Of a stretch of 64,000 bases of DNA, positions 1 through 8,338 are shown in pieces (the stretch's first letter is position 1; every line of letters begins with the position of its first letter). Source of the stretch: Paenibacillus pabuli NBRC 13638 (lineage in GTDB: Bacteria > Bacillota > Bacilli > Paenibacillales > Paenibacillaceae); NCBI RefSeq assembly GCF_001514495.1, contig NZ_BCNM01000005.1, positions 1 to 64,000 of the forward strand, written 5' to 3'. A program made the translations under genes and the position numbers. The notes beneath the pieces were generated by a model. That model searched no databases. It had not been told where the DNA came from and saw only the letters and a program-made list of their open reading frames with translations.

Positions 1-1172
1 TTGGGCGCCAGCTGCGCTGCCGATGGAGCTGCTGGCGCCGCCTGCCCTGCTGCGGAAGCCGTTGCCCCCGCAGCAGCAGGCGTTTCACCGCGGCCGCCCA
101 CACGACCGGCCGCGCTCCCCTCAGGCTGGCCCGTAATCGTTCGGCCAGCCGCAGGATCCACAGCCGCCCCCGGCAAGCCCGGGCGGCTCCCAGCAATGCC
201 CGCATCAGCTGCACGCGGGCTCTCACCAGGTATTCCGGTTCCCGCAGGAATACCTGACCCTATCTTGCCAGCAGTTTCAACATTGCTGGCCCCAGCCTTA
301 AGCCCTGCAGTTTCAGCCTGCCTTGCTCCTGTCTGCCCGCTGCCCTTTAATGCACCACCTGCAGCATCCTCTGATCCATCAGCCAATGGAACAGCAGCTG
401 GGGACGACCCAGTGAGTTGCCCTGCCAAACCAGACGTTCCGCCTATCACCCGCCCACCGCCTGACGCGGCTAACGTTTCTCCCGCCTGCTCTCCTCTTAA
501 AGGTACAGGCAATCCACTCATTACGGGCGGCTTCACCGTAGCTGCCTGTTCACCAGTCGCTAACGTTTTCCCGGCTGTTTGGGTCAGCATGGATTCCAGC
601 TGTTCAGCCAATCCCTTCAATAACTGATGCAGTGGCGGACCAAATACAGCCTGATGCAACCCCTTTACTGTTTCCGCTGTAACGGGTAAACCACGCTGAA
701 AAGCAATACCTGTCGCCTGCACCCATTCTTCAACAGGAACCTGCGCAGGTTTGGCGGTCATCATATTTTGAACGGTAGCTATATTATCCTTGGTTAAGGG
801 TAATCCGCTTCGCTGCATGGCTAACAGCAGTTCCCGATTCCCTTTGGTATCCGGCAAACCGACCTCCTGAAGCAAATTGTTCAAAGACGCCTGTGGCAGT
901 TCGGCTAATGTACCCGTCAGCGGTTTCATTACCGTTATGCCATTCTCACCTGGAGGCTGTACCTGAAGCAGGGTCGTTTCGCCTGGTCGAAGTGGGGTTT
1001 CCAGTTTTGCACGCACCTGCACACCCTGAATCTGAAGAACCGCATCTGCTCCATCATCGGATACACTAACCACAGACCCTCGCACAACCTGACCTTCTTT
1101 TAACTCCAGTGGCTTGGCATTTCCCGGTTTACTATCCCCCAGCAACCCCCGAATCACTGAACTTATATTCAT
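1..1172 (-). CDS. FliK-like (hook-length-control family) protein, partial
   Basis: An open frame of 390 codons starts at ATG 1172 behind a GGAGGG ribosome site and leaves the window still open. Residues 1 to about 190 look folded and begin MNISSVIRGLLGDSK, with a beta-rich segment (KEGQVVRGSVVSVSDD) near residue 25. From about residue 200 to the window edge the chain is a low-complexity linker rich in Ala, Gly, Pro, Ser and Thr. It lies 33 bases upstream of rnhB's stop end in the same direction, which is the place of B. subtilis ylqG, a FliK-like gene preceding the flhB-like ylqH. Assignment rests on position and on the ordered head plus disordered linker; the diagnostic C-terminal domain is outside the window. 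A GC-rich frame on the other strand over bases 1-627 is its shadow. Confidence 0.6.
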   Translation of the reverse strand, partial: MNISSVIRGLLGDSKPGNAKPLELKEGQVVRGSVVSVSDDGADAVLQIQGVQVRAKLETPLRPGETTLLQVQPPGENGITVMKPLTGTLAELPQASLNNLLQEVGLPDTKGNRELLLAMQRSGLPLTKDNIATVQNMMTAKPAQVPVEEWVQATGIAFQRGLPVTAETVKGLHQAVFGPPLHQLLKGLAEQLESMLTQTAGKTLATGEQAATVKPPVMSGLPVPLRGEQAGETLAASGGGRVIGGTSGLAGQLTGSSPAAVPLADGSEDAAGGALKGSGQTGARQAETAGLKAGASNVETAGKIGSGIPAGTGIPGESPRAADAGIAGSRPGLPGAAVDPAAGRTITGQPEGSAAGRVGGRGETPAAAGATASAAGQAAPAAPSAAQLAP

Positions 1173-1205
1173 ACTCTTCACCTTCCCTCCATGTAACGCG
1201 TCTAA

Positions 1206-1910
1206 TTAAAATAAAGTGTGCTGCTCTCCCAGCAGGTTACCGAGAAAACTGCGGCGATGCATGGGTGTAGCACCAAGAGCCATAATTTGTTCACGGTGAA
1301 ATTTCGTTGCATACCCCTTATGTATCGATAAACCATATTTCGGATATAACGTATCCCAATCCTCCTTGCAAAGCCGATCCCGAGTTACCTTGGCAATAAT
1401 GGATGCTGCCGCAATGGATTGACTATTGGCATCCCCTTTAATAATGGACAACTGTGGAATATTTAGATCTACCTTTTCGGCATCCACAAACAAATAATCT
1501 GGAACACCTTCCAGTGCTTCCACTGCCCGTTTCATGGCAAGTCGTGCAGCCTGTTTAATATTAAGTTGGTCAATCGTCTCTGCGTCCGCATAACCGATCC
1601 CAACGGACAACGCTTTTTCCATAATAATGTCATATAATGCGTCCCGCTTCTTCTCTGTTAGTTTTTTGGAGTCATTGACCCCTTCCAGAACCAGACCCGG
1701 AGGCAAAATAACGGCTGCCGCTACGACATCCCCGAATAAACATCCCCGTCCCACCTCATCTATTCCCGCTATGCGTTCAAACCCACTTTCCCAATACTCA
1801 CGCTCATAGATGAGTAGATCTTTAGGCTCCACCGATTCCTTTTTTTTCTTTTTCGGTTCAACCAGGGCATCCAGTTGCGTCAATTCGGTTAACTCATTTA
1901 TTTCATTCAT
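1206..1910 (-). CDS. rnhB: Ribonuclease HII
   Basis: Cleaves the RNA strand of RNA-DNA hybrids and removes misincorporated ribonucleotides. The 234-residue protein carries the family motif GIDEVGRG with D51 and E52, a third acidic residue D143 in FVDAEKVD, and a fourth D178 in TRDR, completing the two-metal site. Residues 1-45 are a charged extension with a run of five lysines at 20-24, longer than the minimal enzyme but common in Bacillales RNase HII. The ATG at 1910 is preferred over an in-frame GTG 24 bases upstream because AGAGGAG lies between them at good distance. It follows rbgA on the same strand after a terminator, so it may have its own promoter; a TATAAT lies near 1965-1971 but no good -35 was found. 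Confidence 0.95.
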   Translation of the reverse strand: MNEINELTELTQLDALVEPKKKKKESVEPKDLLIYEREYWESGFERIAGIDEVGRGCLFGDVVAAAVILPPGLVLEGVNDSKKLTEKKRDALYDIIMEKALSVGIGYADAETIDQLNIKQAARLAMKRAVEALEGVPDYLFVDAEKVDLNIPQLSIIKGDANSQSIAAASIIAKVTRDRLCKEDWDTLYPKYGLSIHKGYATKFHREQIMALGATPMHRRSFLGNLLGEQHTLF

Positions 1911-2248
1911 TACATTGTCATCTCCTCTGCCCACTCTTGCTTTAACATTACTTTTATATCGTTATATTATATAGACGTAGATTCCCTATTTTTGTTCTAC
2001 CAAACCAATTAAAACTAGAAACAAATTGCTTTAAAGCATATATGATAATTCATGTGAGTTATTATTTTATCGGTATCTGATGGTTTAAATTGAAGATATT
2101 CAGCATTGAGCAGGCTAAAACTTCATCAATCATCATAGCATGATTTACGAGTCCCAGATATACGGCGCAAGACAATCCCACAAAGTACAATTTTCTAGAA
2201 ACCACTTCCAGTTCAAGTACATTCTCCGATCCATAATCCAGCACGCTA

Positions 2249-2289
2249 AAAAGCGACCGCTCCCGGTAATCCGGTAACGGCCGCTTCTT
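2249..2289 (-). terminator. Intrinsic terminator after rbgA
   Basis: On the minus strand an AAGCG...CGCTT hairpin with an inner GC-rich stem is followed by TTTTT. It lies 20 bases past the rbgA stop and ends the lepB-rbgA unit. The rest of the roughly 400-base gap between rnhB and rbgA (1911-2307) is AT-rich and shows no convincing reading frame or RNA structure. Confidence 0.7.
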
Positions 2290-2307
2290 TCGGCAATTGC
2301 TTTATAT

Positions 2308-3171
2308 TTAATAAGGGGCTTCCATAGAGAAACGTCCCATTTTACCTGCACGCAGTTCACGCAGAAAAGCCCGCGACGCTTTTTCCAAATCGATACGTCC
2401 GCCACTCACAACGCAACCACGTATGCGACCCACTTGTTCCATGATCGCAATGACATTATCTGAATCATCCGCATCCTTGGAGAACTCCTGAAGTCCATAT
2501 CTCTCTTCCAGGGAGTCCCAGTAGTAACGCATCAGATAACTAATACCGAAAAAGGCGATATCTTCTGCATTTAGAATCTCTTCCTTAATCGCACCTGTTA
2601 CCGCTAAACGATACCCCACGTTTTGATCCTCGAATTTCGGCCAAAGAATACCCGGAGTATCCAGCAATTCCATTTCCTTACCAACCTTGATCCACTGTTG
2701 CCCTTTTGTAACACCGGGACGATCCCCTGTTGCTGCAATATTCCGTCCGGCAAGTCGGTTAATCAGTGTGGATTTACCCACGTTTGGAATACCAACAATC
2801 AGCCCGCGAACCGCTCGAGGGTTAATCCCTTTAGCCAGTTGACGGTCAATTTTTTCTTTAAGAAGAAGCTTGGCTTGTGTTGGAATGTCTTTCACATTGG
2901 TGCCTGTCGAAGCATCTACAGGAAAAGCAGTGATTCCTTCTTTTTTAAAATATTCAATCCATTCCTGCGTCACTTTCGCATCCGCCAAGTCAGATTTATT
3001 CAACAGAATCATCCGGGGTTTCCCCTGTAAAATCTCATCAATCATCGGGTTGCGGCTGGAGACAGGCAGACGGGCATCCAGCAGTTCGATGACCACGTCA
3101 ATCAGCTTTAACTTATCCTGAATCTGGCGTCTGGCTCGGGTCATATGACCTGGAAACCATTGAATCGTCAC
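2308..3171 (-). CDS. rbgA: Ribosome biogenesis GTPase (RbgA/YlqF)
   Basis: A circularly permuted GTPase needed for late assembly of the 50S subunit. GTPase motifs occur in the permuted order G4-G1-G3: NKSD at 58-61, the P-loop GIPNVGKST at 127-135, and DTPG at 171-174. The N-terminus [10 protein letters not shown] is the characteristic YlqF start, and a helical C-terminal RNA-binding domain follows (about 200-287). The length, 287 residues, matches the family. The start is GTG at 3171 behind GAGGTG at 8 bases. It lies 179 bases downstream of lepB with no terminator between, so co-transcription is likely. The order rplS-lepB-rbgA-rnhB is that of Bacillus, where the signal peptidase gene is elsewhere in some species. 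Confidence 0.95.
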   Translation of the reverse strand: MTIQWFPGHMTRARRQIQDKLKLIDVVIELLDARLPVSSRNPMIDEILQGKPRMILLNKSDLADAKVTQEWIEYFKKEGITAFPVDASTGTNVKDIPTQAKLLLKEKIDRQLAKGINPRAVRGLIVGIPNVGKSTLINRLAGRNIAATGDRPGVTKGQQWIKVGKEMELLDTPGILWPKFEDQNVGYRLAVTGAIKEEILNAEDIAFFGISYLMRYYWDSLEERYGLQEFSKDADDSDNVIAIMEQVGRIRGCVVSGGRIDLEKASRAFLRELRAGKMGRFSMEAPY

Positions 3172-3350
3172 CTTGTCTTCACCTCATTATTTGTTGATAT
3201 ACAAGCTGGACCATAAAATCCGCATGAAGGCGAGTCTGTTCATTGAAAGCAGCCTTATTACAAGTACTTTCCGCTCTTCAGGATCAGATTGGCTCTGCCC
3301 TCTCCTTATCATGTGCATTTTATTTTTTGCTTATATATCCTGCATTCATA

Positions 3351-3971
3351 TTAATGGTTAATCCACTTGATATCACCGATCGGCCAGAAAATCACATCTG
3401 CACGACCTACAATATCCTTCAGCGACACATAACCAATCATGCGGCTATCTGTACTGTTCGGACGATTATCGCCCATGACAAAAACATGGCCCTCAGGTAC
3501 TTTCCCATCCGGGAATTGTTCATTCGGGAAATCCTTCACGTTATAGGTTCCGCCATTCGCTTCTGCAGCATCGATAGCTCCCTGAATATAAGTCTCATCG
3601 ACTTTTTTACCATTGACCAGAACCGTATCGTCCTGAACCTCAACGGTATCTCCAGCGACAGCAATGACGCGTTTAATGAAATCACGGCCCTCAGATGGAA
3701 CGTGGAATACAATAACTTCCCCGCGCTGCGGTTCCCTAATATCATACAAAATCTCATTGACGATCACACGTTCACCTGTATGAAAATTCGGCTGCATGGA
3801 AGGTCCATCCACAACAAACGGTTTGAACAGCAACCACCGAATCAAAATGACAAGTACTAATGCGATCACGATGGCTTTGAGCCATTCAACAATTTCATTT
3901 TTGGCTTTTTTGGATCGACTGCCTTTCTCTTCGGCAGCATTGCCCTGGTCTTGTTGAACTTCCTGTTCCAT
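3351..3971 (-). CDS. lepB: Type I signal peptidase
   Basis: Membrane-bound serine protease that removes signal peptides from exported proteins. The 206-residue product has a charged N-terminus, one membrane segment at about 28-48, then the catalytic serine S58 in GPSMQP and the general base K100 in RDFIKRVIAVAGD, followed by the GDNRPNSTDSR box. This is the SipS-like Ser/Lys dyad class. The ATG at 3971 is chosen because AGAGGAAG precedes it; an in-frame extension of 34 codons upstream lacks a ribosome site and is Cys-rich and unlike the family. A terminator at 4182-4212 separates it from rplS, so it should have its own promoter in 3972-4180; a weak TATAAC is present there. Confidence 0.93.
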   Translation of the reverse strand: MEQEVQQDQGNAAEEKGSRSKKAKNEIVEWLKAIVIALVLVILIRWLLFKPFVVDGPSMQPNFHTGERVIVNEILYDIREPQRGEVIVFHVPSEGRDFIKRVIAVAGDTVEVQDDTVLVNGKKVDETYIQGAIDAAEANGGTYNVKDFPNEQFPDGKVPEGHVFVMGDNRPNSTDSRMIGYVSLKDIVGRADVIFWPIGDIKWINH

Positions 3972-4181
3972 TAATGATCTTCCTCTCTTCACAGTACATG
4001 TTATAGCAGTTTTTACACATCCATCAGTTATGTAATCTTTCACGCAAGCATTACCAGTACATTCAATCCACAATTCAAATGTCCTTCAATAACTGATTTC
4101 ACAAGCCTCCCGGACTATTCGCACGTGTGCCGCCATACCATTTTACTCGGAAGTGTACCCCCGGTTCAACTTTTCCCGGAC

Positions 4182-4212
4182 AAAAACGAAAAGGGCTTGT
4201 CTCCAAGCCCTC
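4182..4212 (-). terminator. Intrinsic terminator after rplS
   Basis: Reading the minus strand, AGGGCTTG pairs with CAAGCCCT around a short loop and is followed by TTTTCGTTTTTG. It lies just after the rplS stop codon and makes rplS a separate transcript from lepB. Confidence 0.85.
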
Positions 4213-4228
4213 TCCGGTATCCGTTATA

Positions 4229-4570
4229 TTAACGAATTTCTTTAATTCTCGCTGCTTTACCGCGTAGTTCACGAAGATAATAAAGCTTCGCACGACGCAC
4301 TTTACCACGGCGAGCCACTTCGATTCTATCGATTTTAGGGGAATGAAGCGGGAAAGCTCTTTCCACACCTACACCGTAAGAAATTTTACGAACTGTAAAA
4401 GTCTCACTGATTCCACCACCACGGCGTTTAATCACAACACCTTCGAACAATTGGATACGCTCACGAGTTCCCTCGATTACCTTAACGTGCACTTTCAAAG
4501 TGTCACCAGGACGAAAACTCGGAATATCCTTACGAAGTTGTTCTTGTGTAATCGCTTGAACGATATTCAT
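4229..4570 (-). CDS. rplS: 50S ribosomal protein L19
   Basis: Ribosomal protein at the 30S-50S interface. The 113-residue product is full length and shows the family signatures [25 protein letters not shown] and [14 protein letters not shown] 4570 is preceded by AAGGAGG. In Bacillus rplS is the last gene of the rpsP-trmD operon; here a polysaccharide deacetylase gene on the opposite strand and the trmD terminator lie between trmD and rplS, so it must rely on its own promoter (4673-4701) and terminator (4182-4212). Confidence 0.97.
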   Translation of the reverse strand: MNIVQAITQEQLRKDIPSFRPGDTLKVHVKVIEGTRERIQLFEGVVIKRRGGGISETFTVRKISYGVGVERAFPLHSPKIDRIEVARRGKVRRAKLYYLRELRGKAARIKEIR

Positions 4571-4672
4571 CTATGACTCCCTCCTTCCGTACAGGCGTTC
4601 ATACTTCTTCCAGAGATCACCTTGTCTCCTTCATTATCCATAGAGGACCGCCGTATTCCACATAACAGACTT

Positions 4673-4701
4673 ATTGTATCACGCAGCATATCAAAACACA
4701 A
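4673..4701 (-). promoter_or_regulatory. Probable promoter and leader of rplS
   Basis: On the minus strand TTGTGT and TACAAT are spaced by 17 bases, a plausible sigma-A promoter about 100 bases before rplS. The leader that follows (about 4571-4667) contains a small GAGA...TCTC hairpin and a GGCG...CGCC pairing. It could be an L19-type autoregulatory leader, known from other Firmicutes, but I cannot confirm the consensus by eye. The remaining gap up to 5058 shows only a poor open frame (4782-5039) without a ribosome site. Confidence 0.55.
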
Positions 4702-5058
4702 GAATAAATATACATATTGCTGATGAACCAGACACAAATCTTTAATTTCATGTTTAACGATGCTGTGATCTATGAAATAGTTTGCTAACCCCATCACTAT
4801 ATTCCTATTCTATTCTCATCACTCTCATTACAAACATCCCTGCAACTTTTGAACCGTATATGTTGTGTTCTCTTCTTCGGGATCAGAAAACCATGATCAG
4901 CTTTTTAATAAGTCAACCTTCTAAAAGGGAAAAATCCTGTAACTTTATGTTATGCAAGATCGTTTATGATATAGCTTGTGGAATGATGTGGTGGATTATG
5001 CACCTTTTGTTTCAAAAAAAAGAAGAGATAACCATGTAAAAGGAGAACCCGTTAACCT

Positions 5059-6024
5059 ATGAAACGCTGGAAAAAAATCATTCTTGCCGCACTCGCTTTA
5101 TTGACTTGCACCGTTACAATGTACGCATACGCCGTCACTCACCCTACCAATGCCATATCCCACAAAGCATGTACGTCCTGGGATATGGTCAAACGTAAGG
5201 CGTTTCTAATGTCTCACTCCGACTATTCCAGCAAGCCTGTACTGGATTTGGCCACCTTTCAGATTAAGCAAGGTACAGCGACCGAAGTTCCTGTGCTCAT
5301 GTATCATTACATAGAGCCTAAAGTGAACAATCGTGAAACAGGCAACAAATCGATCATTAACCTGGAAGACTTTGAAGAAAATATGAAATATCTGCACGAA
5401 GAAGGTTATCACACGATTACGCTGGAACAACTTGAACAATACGTCAACGGACAGATCTCATTGCCCCGAAAATCCATTGTCATCACCTTTGATGATGGAT
5501 ACCAGAACAATTATACGTTAGCTTACCCTGTTCTCAAAAAATATAATTTCCATGCTTCCCTGTTTGTTATTGGCAGCAAAATTCAGGATCAGCCCTCGGA
5601 CTTTGATCCCGCCAAAAAATCATTTATCTCCAAGCAGGAGATGCAGGCCGCTATGGATGTCTTTGAGTTTAATAGCCATACTTATAATTTGCATCATAAA
5701 GGTTTTATGCGTTGCGGTGACAACGTGCCTGTGGGACTTGATACAAGCCTGCTGAATGACGACATCAAGCTGATGAAAGAAAAGGGAATTGATACTCCAT
5801 ACTTGGCCTATCCGTTTGGATATACCAGCACACAGATGATCTATCAGCTGCAGCAAAATGGGTATCGTATGGCCTTTTCCGTTCGATCCGGATTTGTGCG
5901 TCCAGGGGATAATCCCATGAAGCTGCCTCGACTAACCGTTACCACTGGAACAGATCTGGCAGCATTGCTTCATCCTGAATCAGACCAGCAGGATACACTT
6001 CCTGTGGTAGAAATCAGTCATTAA
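5059..6024 (+). CDS. Polysaccharide deacetylase (NodB domain), membrane-anchored or secreted
   Basis: Predicted to remove acetyl groups from a surface polysaccharide or peptidoglycan outside the membrane. The 321-residue protein has a hydrophobic N-terminal segment (about 7-25), then a carbohydrate esterase 4 domain: TFDDGYQN at 143-150 with D145 and D146, and SHTYNLHH at 206-213 supplying metal-binding histidines. The SHTxxLH form resembles the PgaB/IcaB branch more than the classical HSxxH form, so poly-N-acetylglucosamine is a possible substrate. ATG 5059 follows AAAGGAG. The gene stands alone on the plus strand in the midst of a minus-strand ribosomal block, between rplS and trmD, which marks it as a later insertion in the ancestral order. 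Its 3' end abuts a glyoxalase remnant. Confidence 0.85.
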   Translation: MKRWKKIILAALALLTCTVTMYAYAVTHPTNAISHKACTSWDMVKRKAFLMSHSDYSSKPVLDLATFQIKQGTATEVPVLMYHYIEPKVNNRETGNKSIINLEDFEENMKYLHEEGYHTITLEQLEQYVNGQISLPRKSIVITFDDGYQNNYTLAYPVLKKYNFHASLFVIGSKIQDQPSDFDPAKKSFISKQEMQAAMDVFEFNSHTYNLHHKGFMRCGDNVPVGLDTSLLNDDIKLMKEKGIDTPYLAYPFGYTSTQMIYQLQQNGYRMAFSVRSGFVRPGDNPMKLPRLTVTTGTDLAALLHPESDQQDTLPVVEISH

Positions 6025-6108
6025 CTCTGATTCGCAACGTGGATTAATACGTCCCCGCCCATGAATAGAGTCAAGCTGTACAGCCTTTCCGGCTAAGCTG
6101 GACTCTTT

Positions 6109-6198
6109 CAGCTTATTGAAGAAATGTCGTGCCTCCGTTTCACATCCTTCCGGGGCTGCAAGTTGTACATGATCAAGACCATCAAAGTGATATGACAT
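6109..6198 (-). pseudogene. Remnant of a VOC/glyoxalase-family gene (N-terminus only)
   Basis: ATG 6198, behind AAAGGTAGGG, opens a frame whose first 28 residues (MSYHFDGLDHVQLAAPEG then CETEARHFF) match the well-known start of the glyoxalase/VOC dioxygenase family. The expected continuation (a GGVWF-type strand and the C-terminal half) is missing: after about residue 30 the frame becomes unrelated and stops inside the end of the deacetylase gene. I read it as a gene truncated by deletion, probably in the event that brought in the deacetylase. Family assignment is from recall of the motif. Confidence 0.5.
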
Positions 6199-6304
6199 AT
6201 ATTCCCTACCTTTAGTTTCATTTAGTGAAACACAGTTACATCATAAAACATAATTTTATAACCATGTTAATGGAAATCCAGTTTTTTTCAATATTTCCCA
6301 TATC

Positions 6305-6342
6305 AAAAAGACCAACCCTCTGGTCATACAGGCTGGTCTTTC
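6305..6342 (-). terminator. Intrinsic terminator downstream of trmD
   Basis: On the minus strand AAAGACCAGCC pairs with GGTTGGTCTTT around a 13-base loop and is followed by TTTTT. It now lies beyond the duplicated trmD fragment (6381-6675) and ends the rpsP-trmD transcript. Between it and the deacetylase gene only the glyoxalase remnant is recognisable. Confidence 0.85.
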
Positions 6343-6380
6343 AATCTTTCGAATTTCTAAGCGCTTATACCCTATATCCA

Positions 6381-6970
6381 ATTACTCCGTGTTCTTTTCA
6401 CGATCAGCACGAAGCTTGTTTAGCCAAATTCGTTCTTTATCGGTCAAGTCCGCCTTGTCCAACATATCCGGTCTGCGTTCCAGCGTGCGGAGCAAGGACT
6501 GTTCCCTGCGCCATGCCTCGATATTTAGGTGATGTCCAGATAATAGCATATCCGGCACCTTCATCCCTCTGAATTCAGGAGGACGGGTGTAGTGCGGGTA
6601 TTCCAGCAAACCAGTACTGAATGAATCCGTAACTGCGCTCGTTTCATTACCAAGCACCCCCGGAATAAGGCGTACATTACTCCGTGTTCTTTTCACGATC
6701 AGCGCGAAGCTTGTTTAGCCAAATTCGTTCTTTATCGGTCAAGTCCGCTTTGTCCAACATATCCGGTCTGCGTTCCAGCGTGCGGAGCAAGGACTGTTCC
6801 CTGCGCCATGCCTCGATATTTAGGTGATGTCCAGATAATAGCATATCCGGCACCTTCATCCCTCTGAATTCAGGAGGACGGGTGTAGTGCGGGTATTCCA
6901 GCAAACCAGTACTGAATGAATCCGTAACTGCGCTCGTTTCATTACCAAGCACCCCCGGAATAAGGCGTAC
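6381..6970. repeat. 295-bp direct tandem duplication of the trmD 3' end
   Basis: Bases 6381-6675 and 6676-6970 are directly adjacent copies of one 295-bp unit that differ at two sites only (6409 A versus 6704 G; 6454 C versus 6749 T). The unit holds codons 159-255 of trmD, its stop codon and one further base. Both differences fall at third codon positions and are synonymous in the trmD frame. The copy nearer the start of trmD (6676-6970) belongs to the intact gene; the other is an extra fragment. Confidence 0.97.
6382..6675 (-). pseudogene. Duplicated 3' fragment of trmD
   Basis: Encodes TrmD residues 159-255 ([15 protein letters not shown] to REKNTE) directly after the stop codon of the intact gene. 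The 295-bp unit shifts frame relative to trmD, so read-through would not extend TrmD. An overlapping GTG at 6696, inside the last codons of trmD, could in principle give a 104-residue product with seven foreign residues, but no ribosome site precedes it. The fragment lacks the SAM-binding knot residues of the N-terminal domain and cannot be a methyltransferase on its own. I treat it as non-functional. Confidence 0.9.
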
Positions 6971-7444
6971 GATGCTGTCAATTGCCACCATCGCTGGCAG
7001 CTCACCGCCAGTTAACACGTAATCACCAATCGACAATTCGTCTGTCACGAGAAATTCCCGGATACGCTCATCATAGCCCTCATAATGTCCACATATGAAG
7101 ATCAGATGATCTTCCTGAACAAGTTCTTCTGCTTTTGCCTGTGTGAACGTCTCCCCTTGTGGGCACATGAGAATGATACGTGGCGGTTTCATCGTTGCTG
7201 CGGCTTCGCCGCGTTGCTCTAATACATCTTCGACAGCAGCAAAGATGGGATCTGGCTTTAATACCATACCTCCACCTCCGCCGTAAGGTGCATCGTCAAC
7301 TGTATTATGCTTATTGGTCGCAAAATTTCGAAAGTTCGTTGCTCCCAGAGATACAAGCCCTTTGGTTTGGGCTTTACCCAGAATGCTGGTTCCGAACACG
7401 CCGTCAAACATTTCCGGGAAAAGGGTTAATACATCCACTTTCAT
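6677..7444 (-). CDS. trmD: tRNA (guanine-N1)-methyltransferase
   Basis: Methylates G37 of tRNAs that read codons beginning with C, preventing frameshifts. The 255-residue protein is full length for the SPOUT family: [16 protein letters not shown] at 51-66, the trefoil-knot SAM site around [12 protein letters not shown] (117-128) and [12 protein letters not shown] (137-148), and the C-terminal [19 protein letters not shown] tRNA-binding part (189-207). ATG 7444 lies one base after the rimM stop (TAACATG), so translation is coupled. The gene is intact despite the tandem duplication of its last 295 bases just downstream. Confidence 0.97.
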   Translation of the reverse strand: MKVDVLTLFPEMFDGVFGTSILGKAQTKGLVSLGATNFRNFATNKHNTVDDAPYGGGGGMVLKPDPIFAAVEDVLEQRGEAAATMKPPRIILMCPQGETFTQAKAEELVQEDHLIFICGHYEGYDERIREFLVTDELSIGDYVLTGGELPAMVAIDSIVRLIPGVLGNETSAVTDSFSTGLLEYPHYTRPPEFRGMKVPDMLLSGHHLNIEAWRREQSLLRTLERRPDMLDKADLTDKERIWLNKLRADREKNTE

Positions 7445-7445
7445 G

Positions 7446-7958
7446 TTACAGCAGCCCTTCCATCAAATGAATCTTGACCTGCTGCTGCTCGATATCCACA
7501 TCAAGCACGACATCATCAATAACCGGAATCAGAACTTCTTTACCTGCTGGCGTTTTGACAACCCATACGTCATTGGCACCTGGAGTCAAGATTTCAGAGA
7601 TCGTTCCGAGCGTTTCACCCTCTTCGGTGATCACAGAACACCCAATGATTTGATGGAAGTAGTACTCACCTTCCTCCAGCTCAGCCAAATTTTCTTTCAA
7701 CACCTTGGCCATGCCACCCTTAAACTTTTCTACTTCATTGATGTTTCCGTATTCTTTCAGATTAAGAATGTACATATTTTTATGCAAACGCGCAGATTCC
7801 ACTTGAACTAATACGGGATGATTATCCGGTGTAAAAAGATACAATTCCGCACCTTTAGCGAACCGTACTTCCGGGAAATCGGTTAAAGGCATAATTCTCA
7901 ACTCACCACGAATGCCGTGTGTATTGACGATCTTACCTACATTCATAAACTCTGCCAT
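7446..7958 (-). CDS. rimM: Ribosome maturation factor RimM
   Basis: Binds S19 and helps 30S head maturation. The 170-residue protein begins [20 protein letters not shown] and has the [27 protein letters not shown] linker region between the RimM barrel and the C-terminal PRC-barrel (about 95-170, with [17 protein letters not shown]). ATG 7958 is supported by AGGAGG nine bases upstream; an in-frame ATG 36 bases earlier has no ribosome site. It sits between khpA and trmD as in Bacillus, but ylqD, which lies between khpA and rimM in B. subtilis, is absent. Confidence 0.95.
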   Translation of the reverse strand: MAEFMNVGKIVNTHGIRGELRIMPLTDFPEVRFAKGAELYLFTPDNHPVLVQVESARLHKNMYILNLKEYGNINEVEKFKGGMAKVLKENLAELEEGEYYFHQIIGCSVITEEGETLGTISEILTPGANDVWVVKTPAGKEVLIPVIDDVVLDVDIEQQQVKIHLMEGLL

Positions 7959-8040
7959 AAGTTCCTCCTGCAATCCATTCATATTGGTACTCATACTTGA
8001 CGAGCTATTTCAATCCTATTATTTAAGTTTCAGCATGCAC

Positions 8041-8076
8041 GAAAAGGGGCTAGGACATGCATCCTAACCCCCTTTC
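8041..8076 (-). terminator. Hairpin between khpA and rimM, terminator or processing site
   Basis: Minus strand: GGGGTTAGGA pairs with TCCTAGCCCC with outer A:T pairs, then TTTTCGTGC. The T-run is short, so it may reduce rather than stop transcription into rimM-trmD, or act as an RNase site. Confidence 0.5.
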
Positions 8077-8084
8077 GTATATCT

Positions 8085-8315
8085 TTAAGATATGATATCG
8101 ACGGTTACCCGTTTATCCATCTTAACTGCTGCTGATGTGACGACCGTACGAAGAGACTTTGCGATTCGTCCCTGTTTACCAATCACTTTCCCAACATCGT
8201 CAGGGTGAACGGTTAACTCATATACGACAAGCCGATCTTTCTCAACCGTCCGAACCGCCACATCTTCCGGATGATCGACCAAAGCCTTAGCAATTATGCT
8301 TACTAATTCTTCCAT
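8085..8315 (-). CDS. khpA: KH-domain RNA-binding protein KhpA (YlqC)
   Basis: Small RNA-binding protein that pairs with KhpB in Firmicutes and affects cell division and mRNA stability. The 76 residues form a single KH domain with the GxxG loop in GKVIGKQGR (42-50). ATG 8315 is preceded by GGAGGG. It is the second gene after rpsP, 23 bases downstream, in the conserved order. Confidence 0.93.
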   Translation of the reverse strand: MEELVSIIAKALVDHPEDVAVRTVEKDRLVVYELTVHPDDVGKVIGKQGRIAKSLRTVVTSAAVKMDKRVTVDIIS

Positions 8316-8338
8316 AGATGACCCTCCGAATCAGCACC

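Noticed and set aside
1..627. 208-residue plus-strand frame rich in Ala, Pro and Ser.
   Set aside because: Shadow of the GC-rich linker of the minus-strand FliK-like gene; no ribosome site and low complexity.
2062..2405. Two overlapping minus-strand frames after rbgA.
   Set aside because: The longer one lies in the tail of rbgA in another frame and the other follows the terminator without a ribosome site.
4782..5039. 85-residue plus-strand frame before the deacetylase gene.
   Set aside because: No ribosome site, Met- and Cys-rich nonsense composition, spans AT-rich intergenic DNA.
6382..6696. 104-residue frame that might be a separate small protein.
   Set aside because: It is the duplicated trmD tail read from a GTG inside trmD, without a ribosome site.
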